A program made the translations under genes and the position numbers. Shown here one piece after another: positions 58,502 through 64,000 of a stretch of 64,000 bases of DNA. The notes below the pieces were generated by a model that was given only the letters and a program-made list of their open reading frames with translations, was not told the DNA's origin and made no database searches. Numbering within the stretch: position 1 is the first letter of the stretch; the number at the start of each line of letters is the position of its first letter. The DNA lies in the NCBI RefSeq assembly GCF_900110465.1, contig NZ_FODV01000010.1, forward strand, positions 1 to 64,000, given 5' to 3'. This DNA comes from Halogranum amylolyticum (lineage in GTDB: Archaea > Halobacteriota > Halobacteria > Halobacteriales > Haloferacaceae).

Positions 58502-59068
58502 ATGTGGTATCGTGTAGTTGTTTACACGTATGGAATACAGCGTTCTCCCGCAACTATCGAGGTGGTGGCGGTGACAGCCGAGTATGTCACCTCCGAGGAA
58601 CACCTCCCGGACGATCTCACGGGAGAAGTTACAATCCAGGTAACTGATTCGAAGACGAAAGAGATCTTCACCACTCGAGCGCGAATCGATCGGAGTCCAG
58701 ACACCCTGGAGTCGCCCGATTCGTTGACAATCGTCCGGGGGCCACACGAGAACGTCGAGGAGCAGTGGTACATCGATATTATCGAAACCGACGTAACGCT
58801 CGCCGACATCGACGCGGAAGTCTTACGCGACTGTATCCAGCGGAGTCAAGACGAGTCGAACGTCGTCAACGCCCGGTCGGATGAGCTCCGTGCGCTGCTG
58901 CTGTATCTGGTTGAAACGGGCCGGTACCAGTCGGTGTCTGAGGCGGTTCGGTCGATACTCGGCGAGTATCTCTCCGACCGATACCCTGAGCTCGTCGACA
59001 GCTACGTCGATGTCCGAACGGAACTCGAACGGGAAGAGTTGGCCACCCGGTTGGGAGGTGAAGAGTAG
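58502..59068 (+). CDS. UbiD-operon leader protein with C-terminal RHH-like segment
   Basis: 188 residues from ATG 58502 (MWYRVVVYTYGIQRSPATIE). The N-terminal two thirds is beta-rich. The last 60 residues, ELRALLLYLVETGRYQSVSE followed by AVRSILGEYLSDRYPELVDS, look like a ribbon-helix-helix DNA-binding or dimer segment. Its TAG is directly followed by the UbiD ATG, so it is cotranscribed. It may be a regulator or an accessory subunit of the UbiD pair. A GTG at 58400 would lengthen it by 34 residues. Confidence 0.6.
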   Translation: MWYRVVVYTYGIQRSPATIEVVAVTAEYVTSEEHLPDDLTGEVTIQVTDSKTKEIFTTRARIDRSPDTLESPDSLTIVRGPHENVEEQWYIDIIETDVTLADIDAEVLRDCIQRSQDESNVVNARSDELRALLLYLVETGRYQSVSEAVRSILGEYLSDRYPELVDSYVDVRTELEREELATRLGGEE

Positions 59069-60568
59069 ATGGCCGTCGAAAGCTTTCGTGACTATCTCCA
59101 ACTCCTCGACTCGCGAGACGAGCTGAACCGTATCTCACAGGAGGTCTCCTGGAACCTGCAGGCCAGCGCGGTAACAATGATGGCCGATAAGACAGATGAC
59201 ACGGTCCCTGTCTTCGAGACCATCGCGAATCCCGGAGAGACGGATGCAAGGCTGGTTGGTGACCCCTACCGCGGGGCCCGACGACGACCCTGGGACAGAA
59301 TCGCAGCGGCGCTCGGACTTCCGGACGGACTGACCGGAGACGAATACTACGAGACAGTCATCGACCGACTCAAGTCACCGATTCCGCCGACGGTCGTCGA
59401 CAAGGAGGCTGCAGCCTGTAAAGAGGTGGTACAGACGGGCGAGAACGTCGACCTGTTCGAGTTCCCCTGGCCCTACATCCACGCGGGCGACGGTGGACGG
59501 TACTCAAACCTACATACGATGATCACCACCGACCCTGACTCCGAGTGGGTCGATTGGTCGTATCACCGGACAATGATCCACTCGGGGACAAAGGCGAGCG
59601 TCCTGTTTCTCGCCGGTGAACAGACGCCGAACCTCTACTACTACAAGTACGAGCGACGAGACGAACCGATGCCGGTCGCTATCGCCATCGGAACGGAACC
59701 GGCAGTGTACTTCTCGTCGGTGATGTGGATCCCCACCGGACGAGATGAAGCGGATTACGCGGGTGGACTCAAAGGGGAGTCGATCGAACTCGTCCAGTGT
59801 GAGACGAACGACCTCCACGTGCCGGCGAGTGCAGAGGTCATCATCGAGGGGACGGTGTTGCCCGAGCGGCGACTCGACGAGGGACCGTTCGGCGACTACT
59901 TCGGCTACATGCACGGGCCGAGACGGTCGATGCCGGTGCTCAAGGTCGACGCGATTACGCACCGCAGCAAACCCTACATCCCCTTCTGTGTCGAAGGAGC
60001 TGGGACGGGACACGACCTCAACTCAAGCAGCACGATGGAGTTGGCCTGCGTCGGACCGGACGCGACGCTCGGACTCCGCACCGCCGGGTTCAACGTCGAG
60101 CGATGCGCGCCGTGGCGGTTCACGCCGCGGACGGTGTACACCGTCGCGACTGACCAATCTCAGCAAGGGTATCTTCACGACCTCGCGAACTTCATCTTCA
60201 CGACGTGGGGGATGCTCCATGTAGACTTCTTCGTGTTCGTCGACAGTGACGTCGACCCGCTGGACCAGCGGGCGGTGCTCGAAGCGATCGCACTCAACGC
60301 CGACCCGGACGAGGACTTCTATCAGTTCGGCGTCGAGACAATGCCGAAAGTGCCGCTCAACATCTACCAGACACCCGAAGAGAAGGGCGACGCCGAGACT
60401 GGCACCTCGAAGACCAAAACGGCGAAGGCGTACATCGATGCGACGCGCGATGAAGATTGCACGGCAGTACCGCCATATCTCGGTGACGAGGAGTTGAAAC
60501 GAGATGCCCGGGAGACGCTCTCGCGAGCGGGGCTGTCGCTGGCGTCGTCAACGGAGGGAGACCGATGA
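59069..60568 (+). CDS. UbiD-family (de)carboxylase, canonical member
   Basis: 499 residues. The UbiD fold shows AEVIIEGTVLPERRLDEGPF with E281 and GDYFGYMHGPRR, and NLHTMITTDPDSEWVDWSYH. UbiD enzymes use prenylated FMN to (de)carboxylate aromatic or alpha,beta-unsaturated acids; an Arg-Glu-Glu arrangement is needed and the Glu positions are present. No UbiX gene (prenyl-FMN synthase) is in the window. It follows the RHH-like gene without a gap and its stop overlaps the ATG of a second, degenerate UbiD gene. An aromatic acid substrate fits the context. Confidence 0.9.
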   Translation: MAVESFRDYLQLLDSRDELNRISQEVSWNLQASAVTMMADKTDDTVPVFETIANPGETDARLVGDPYRGARRRPWDRIAAALGLPDGLTGDEYYETVIDRLKSPIPPTVVDKEAAACKEVVQTGENVDLFEFPWPYIHAGDGGRYSNLHTMITTDPDSEWVDWSYHRTMIHSGTKASVLFLAGEQTPNLYYYKYERRDEPMPVAIAIGTEPAVYFSSVMWIPTGRDEADYAGGLKGESIELVQCETNDLHVPASAEVIIEGTVLPERRLDEGPFGDYFGYMHGPRRSMPVLKVDAITHRSKPYIPFCVEGAGTGHDLNSSSTMELACVGPDATLGLRTAGFNVERCAPWRFTPRTVYTVATDQSQQGYLHDLANFIFTTWGMLHVDFFVFVDSDVDPLDQRAVLEAIALNADPDEDFYQFGVETMPKVPLNIYQTPEEKGDAETGTSKTKTAKAYIDATRDEDCTAVPPYLGDEELKRDARETLSRAGLSLASSTEGDR

Positions 60569-61947
60569 CCTCCCTCCGCGACCACGTCGCGGCGCTCGAC
60601 GAAGCTGGGGCGCTGCTCACGATCGAAGAGTCGGTCCACTGGACGACGGACTTACCCGCGATGGCGGCAGAGGCCGTCCGGGAGAGCGGTCCGGCGCTCT
60701 GCTTCGAGAACGTCTCCGAGCGGACGCGGGTAGTGAGCGGCGTGTACGGCGGACCGGACCAGATGCAACCACGTGCCGTCAAACCGTGGTCGCGGACGGC
60801 GCTGGCGCTGGACGTCGACGACGAGTACACGACGCTCGTACGGCACATCTCGCAGGCCGATCCGTCGAATTCGTCGCTTCGCGAAGGAGAGCTCAACGCA
60901 GAGTCACGAGACGGCGACCTGTTCGCGCTCGGACTCCCCAGTCTCGGCGACTCGAACACGCCGACGATATCGCTCGGCCTGCTCGCAGTCTCCACCGGCG
61001 ACGAACCTACGTGGGCTCCGGTGAGCGCCGAGGTGACGCGGGGAGACCGTCTCGAAGCCGTCCTCCCCGAAGAACTCGCACAGTCGCTATCAGCCGGGAG
61101 TTCGGTGACGGTCGCACTTGGCGTGCCGCTGGCGAGTCTCGTCGCTGCGACGCTTCGATGGACCGGCGACACCGGCTTCTCGAACCCGATCGCAATCGCG
61201 AACGCGCTTGACGAGTTCCCGCTCGCGACGACAGACGGAGGGCTGGTTCCGGCGAGCAGCGAGCTCGTTTTCGAGGGGACGGTGACCAACGCCGACGTCG
61301 AAGGCGGCGACGGGCCGGTGGAGAGTTGGGAGCACGCGACGTCGACGTCGACGGTAGCCCTCCAAGTGTCATCAGTCGCCACCCGAGAGGATCCCATCGT
61401 CCCGTTCTCGCCGCTCGGCGCACCGCTTGCCGACGACGTGCATCTTCTGAGTCTCGTCGAATCCGCCCGACTGTTCCGGCGTGTTAACCATTACTGGGGT
61501 GTTGAACCGGTGAAATGGGTCTCGATCCCCGTGGAGACGAAGTTGGGTGTCTGTCTCATCTCCAGTGAGATCCTCTACGCTGGCTTCGAGTGGCAACTCG
61601 CGAACACGCTGTTCTCGTTCTCCCAACTATTCGATAAGGTGATTGTCCTCGACGAAGATACGCCGCCTGCGAATCTCGCCCGAGCGTTCGACGACATCTG
61701 GGTGAAGGCACACCCGTCGCACGACTGGCAGTTCAGCGACCCCTCTGCGCCGGCCGCGACAGTAACACGCTACCGACGCGGTGGCGAAACCGGGTCACGC
61801 CTCTACATCGACGCGACGTGGGACCCGCGGTGGAACGACGAGTACATCGCGCCACGGGTCGGGTTCGAGGCGTCGTTCCCCGAGGACGTCCGCGAGTTCG
61901 TCACCGAGCAGTGGAACGAGATGGGGTTCGAGAACCCCCTCGAGTGA
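60565..61947 (+). CDS. Degenerate UbiD-family protein
   Basis: 460 residues, overlapping the canonical UbiD gene by 4 nt. The C-terminal domain is well kept (VNHYWGVEPVKWVSIPVETK, FEWQLANTLFSFSQLFDKVI, RLYIDATWDPRWNDEYIAPR). In the middle, where the canonical member has EVIIEG and EGPFGDYFGY, it reads SELVFEGTVTNADVEGGDGP followed by VESWEHA: the catalytic Glu loop is lost. It is probably a non-catalytic subunit of a hetero-oligomer, or has changed chemistry. Confidence 0.85.
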   Translation: MTSLRDHVAALDEAGALLTIEESVHWTTDLPAMAAEAVRESGPALCFENVSERTRVVSGVYGGPDQMQPRAVKPWSRTALALDVDDEYTTLVRHISQADPSNSSLREGELNAESRDGDLFALGLPSLGDSNTPTISLGLLAVSTGDEPTWAPVSAEVTRGDRLEAVLPEELAQSLSAGSSVTVALGVPLASLVAATLRWTGDTGFSNPIAIANALDEFPLATTDGGLVPASSELVFEGTVTNADVEGGDGPVESWEHATSTSTVALQVSSVATREDPIVPFSPLGAPLADDVHLLSLVESARLFRRVNHYWGVEPVKWVSIPVETKLGVCLISSEILYAGFEWQLANTLFSFSQLFDKVIVLDEDTPPANLARAFDDIWVKAHPSHDWQFSDPSAPAATVTRYRRGGETGSRLYIDATWDPRWNDEYIAPRVGFEASFPEDVREFVTEQWNEMGFENPLE

Positions 61948-62049
61948 CGCTCCATCGAGCGGCGACCGTTGACGGTCGACCCGAAACCGACGTTTAAGTT
62001 GCGTGACGCATCGGAAGGGTTTATGAGTCCTGGCGTGTGTTGTTCTCAC

Positions 62050-63204
62050 ATGGCGCTCATAGAGAACTCTCTCTCCGAAGAGAACCGAGAGGTACGTGAC
62101 CAGGCTGCCGCGTTCGTCTCAGACGTCGTCGAACCCCGAGCCGAAGCGATCGAGTCGTCCAACGAGTTCCCGCGAGACGTGATGGAGGCTGCCGCAGAGT
62201 ACGACCTGCTCGGCATCCTCCTCCCCGAGGAGTACGGCGGGCTCGACTCCGACTTCGTCTCCTACTGTCTCGCGGTCGAACAGATCGCACAAGCGAGCGG
62301 CGCGGTCGCAGAGAGCATCCAGGGGCATACCTTCGCCGCACTCCCTGTCGCACAGTTCGGTACGGAAGCGCAGTGCGAGCAGTATCTCGAGCCCATGATC
62401 GCCGGCGAGCAGATCGGGTCGATGCTGCTCACGGAACCCGGTGCGGGGAGTTCGCCGACCGAGTTGGAGACGCGTGCCGAACACCGAGACGGTGGGTACG
62501 TTCTTTCGGGCGAGAAGTCGTTCGGGACGAACGCGGGGGTCGCAGACGTCCATCTGGTCGTCGCTCGCGTCGACCCGACGCCGGAGGACTCTCACGGAGT
62601 AAGCGTCCTGCTGGCGCCGAGCGCGGACGATGTCGACGGGTTCGAGTTCGAGCGACGGGACTTCATGGGAATGCGTGGACACGTCACCGGCGACTCGACG
62701 ATGGATAGTGTGACCGTCGGCGAGGACGCTCTGCTCGGCGAGGTGGGGCAAGGATTCCGTATCGCGATGGGGACGATTGACATGGCGCGGACGGGGCTGG
62801 CTGCCATCGGAACCGGAATCGCGCAGGCGGCATTCGACCGCGCCGCCGACTACGCGGGGCAACGAGAGCAGGGTGGCCAAGCCGTCGGGAACTACCAGGC
62901 CGTACAGGTACTCGTCGCGGAGATGGACGCAAAACTCGACAGTGCCCGGCATTTGACGTTTAACTCGGCGGCGTCGATTGCGGCCGGCGAGGGTAACACC
63001 CGCCGGTCCAGCAAGGCAAAGTTCGTCGCAAGTCACACCGCTGAGTTCGTCACGCGGAACGCGATGCAGATCTACGGTGGCAAAGGCTATCAGAAGGATC
63101 TACCGCTCGAACGCTACTACCGAGACGCGAAGATCCTGAGTATCATCGGTGGCACCTCGGAGATTCAGAAGACCACGGTCGCTCGCGAAGCGCTCGGCCT
63201 CTAA
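62050..63204 (+). CDS. Acyl-CoA dehydrogenase
   Basis: 384 residues from ATG 62050 (MALIENSLSEENREVRDQAA). Family elements are MLLTEPGAGSSPTELETRAE, VLSGEKSFGTNAGVADVHLV, YAGQREQGGQAVGNYQAVQV and QIYGGKGYQKDLPLERYYRD, ending IIGGTSEIQKTTVAREALGL. The Glu of the common YEGT motif is Gly here, so the base may be elsewhere, as in the isovaleryl-CoA type. It transfers electrons from an acyl-CoA to ETF via FAD. Confidence 0.92.
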   Translation: MALIENSLSEENREVRDQAAAFVSDVVEPRAEAIESSNEFPRDVMEAAAEYDLLGILLPEEYGGLDSDFVSYCLAVEQIAQASGAVAESIQGHTFAALPVAQFGTEAQCEQYLEPMIAGEQIGSMLLTEPGAGSSPTELETRAEHRDGGYVLSGEKSFGTNAGVADVHLVVARVDPTPEDSHGVSVLLAPSADDVDGFEFERRDFMGMRGHVTGDSTMDSVTVGEDALLGEVGQGFRIAMGTIDMARTGLAAIGTGIAQAAFDRAADYAGQREQGGQAVGNYQAVQVLVAEMDAKLDSARHLTFNSAASIAAGEGNTRRSSKAKFVASHTAEFVTRNAMQIYGGKGYQKDLPLERYYRDAKILSIIGGTSEIQKTTVAREALGL

Positions 63205-63421
63205 GACACGCGGCGTCCAGGTATAGTCCGGTACACGCTCAGTCGTTTCTTGCTCGTTTCTCGTTCGCTTCTCGCATGTCTCTCGGTTGATTTCTTCCTC
63301 GATGGTCACGACGTCTGGAGTCACGACTGGTCGTTGGTGAGTGCCGATGTTGCTGTCACTGACGGGACTTGCAGCTGGAAAAAAGGTTAGGCGGTCGCGT
63401 CTGTGCGTCTCCGGTGGTGAA

Positions 63422-64000
63422 TCAGTCGTCTGCGGTGACGTCTTCGACTTCCTTGTCGCCGAGTTCGGCCGCGATGAAGTCGGGCTCGCGCTTCTCGAGG
63501 AACGCCGAGATACCTTCCTTCGCGCCGTCCGTCTCGAAGAGCTGGTTCTGGAGTTCGCGCTCGTGGGCGAGTGCGTCCCAGAGTGGGAGCTCCATCCCCT
63601 CGTTGACGGCGAGTTTGTCGAAGCCGACCGCGCGGTTCGGAAGTTCGGCCACCTGGTGGGCGAACTCGAGGGCCTTCTCTTCGACCTCCTCCGGCGGGTG
63701 GATCTCGTCGAACAGGCCGACGTCGAGCGCCTCCTGCGGGTTGAGCGTCTCGCCGGTCACCATCATCTTCAGGGCTTTCGAGCGGCCGATGTAGCGCGGG
63801 AGCAGCTGAGTACCGGCCTCTCCGGGGATGAGACCGAGTTCGACTTCCGGGACACCGACGTTGTACGAGTCGTCGTCACCGATGTATCGGAAGTCACAGG
63901 CGAGTGCGAACTCGAGACCGCCGCCCATACAGTGACCGTCCACTGCGGCGATGAACAGCGTGTCTGTCGTCCGCATCTTCATGATCGTCTCCTTGCTCGT
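63422..64000 (-). CDS. Enoyl-CoA hydratase family protein, N-terminus beyond window
   Basis: 193 codons are visible, from the stop at 63422 to the window edge. The crotonase core is intact: DGHCMGGGLEFALACDFRYI and VPEVELGLIPGEAGTQLLPR with both catalytic Glu positions, then ALKMMVTGETLNPQEALDVG. It probably hydrates enoyl-CoA esters. The C-terminal tail is acidic (DKEVEDVTADD). It is convergent with the acyl-CoA dehydrogenase gene. Confidence 0.88.
   Translation of the reverse strand, partial: TSKETIMKMRTTDTLFIAAVDGHCMGGGLEFALACDFRYIGDDDSYNVGVPEVELGLIPGEAGTQLLPRYIGRSKALKMMVTGETLNPQEALDVGLFDEIHPPEEVEEKALEFAHQVAELPNRAVGFDKLAVNEGMELPLWDALAHERELQNQLFETDGAKEGISAFLEKREPDFIAAELGDKEVEDVTADD

Noticed and set aside
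60357..61397. 346-codon minus-strand frame opposite the second UbiD gene
   Set aside because: Ser/Arg/Thr-rich translation without motifs, mirror of a clear UbiD-family gene in GC-rich DNA.
62119..63036. 305-codon minus-strand frame opposite the acyl-CoA dehydrogenase
   Set aside because: No protein-like features; antisense shadow of a well-supported gene.
1..64000. Search for tRNA/rRNA genes and a replication origin with orc1/cdc6
   Set aside because: No tRNA-like cloverleaf, rRNA segment or Orc1/Cdc6 gene was recognised by eye; a covariance search would be needed to exclude tRNAs.

Overview
The window is haloarchaeal DNA (class Halobacteria). The proteins are rich in acidic residues. It carries archaeal transcription factor B (TFB), bacterio-opsin-activator (Bat, HTH-10) regulators, TATA boxes about 25 nt from leaderless starts, a Tat-exported protease and many small zinc-ribbon proteins. 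The genus cannot be named from the sequence. The mixture of insertion sequences, decayed transposases, toxin-antitoxin genes and duplicated small-gene modules looks like an accessory replicon or a genomic island fused to metabolic DNA.

Layout. 1-17.8 kb: an accessory region with the tail of a TFB, zinc-finger proteins, a TumE-like toxin/antitoxin pair, an IS1595 insertion, an MFS transporter, a large Bat-type regulator, a glutamate dehydrogenase operon, a HemD-like protein, an ArdC-like protein and an IS6 remnant. 18-25.6 kb: a DsbD/TauE-like membrane protein with a copper-type P-ATPase, then two TetR regulators, a MATE exporter and a prenyl-synthase-like protein. 25.8-31.1 kb: small regulators and the nadA-nadB-nadC operon for quinolinate-route NAD synthesis. 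31.3-34.6 kb: a VapBC pair and a decayed second copy of the small-gene module found at 3.9-6.8 kb. 34.7-36.2 kb: a DUF35/thiolase-like pair. 36.5-45.7 kb: transposases and remnants, membrane proteins, regulators and a secreted serine protease. 46-64 kb: an aromatic/acyl-CoA catabolic region with thioesterase, TFB, an HMG-CoA-synthase-like/DUF35 fusion, thiolase, enoyl-CoA hydratases, aldehyde dehydrogenase, a benzoate-CoA-ligase-type enzyme, an MfnA-type decarboxylase, a MaoC-like protein, two UbiD-family proteins and an acyl-CoA dehydrogenase.

How it works together. The catabolic half contains CoA ligation, hydration/side-chain cleavage, aldehyde oxidation, thiolysis and UbiD decarboxylation. 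Together these fit CoA-dependent shortening of an aromatic (possibly hydroxycinnamate-like) side chain followed by ring-acid decarboxylation; this is inference. The accessory half shows two families of short 'T-run plus GC-rich hairpin' elements in front of unrelated small genes, at fixed distances from their start codons. These hairpin leaders, a pair of related 55-58-nt double-hairpin inserts inside an IS6 transposase remnant, a shared operator linking a MATE efflux operon to a small membrane gene, and the tandem canonical/degenerate UbiD pair are the most unusual observations.
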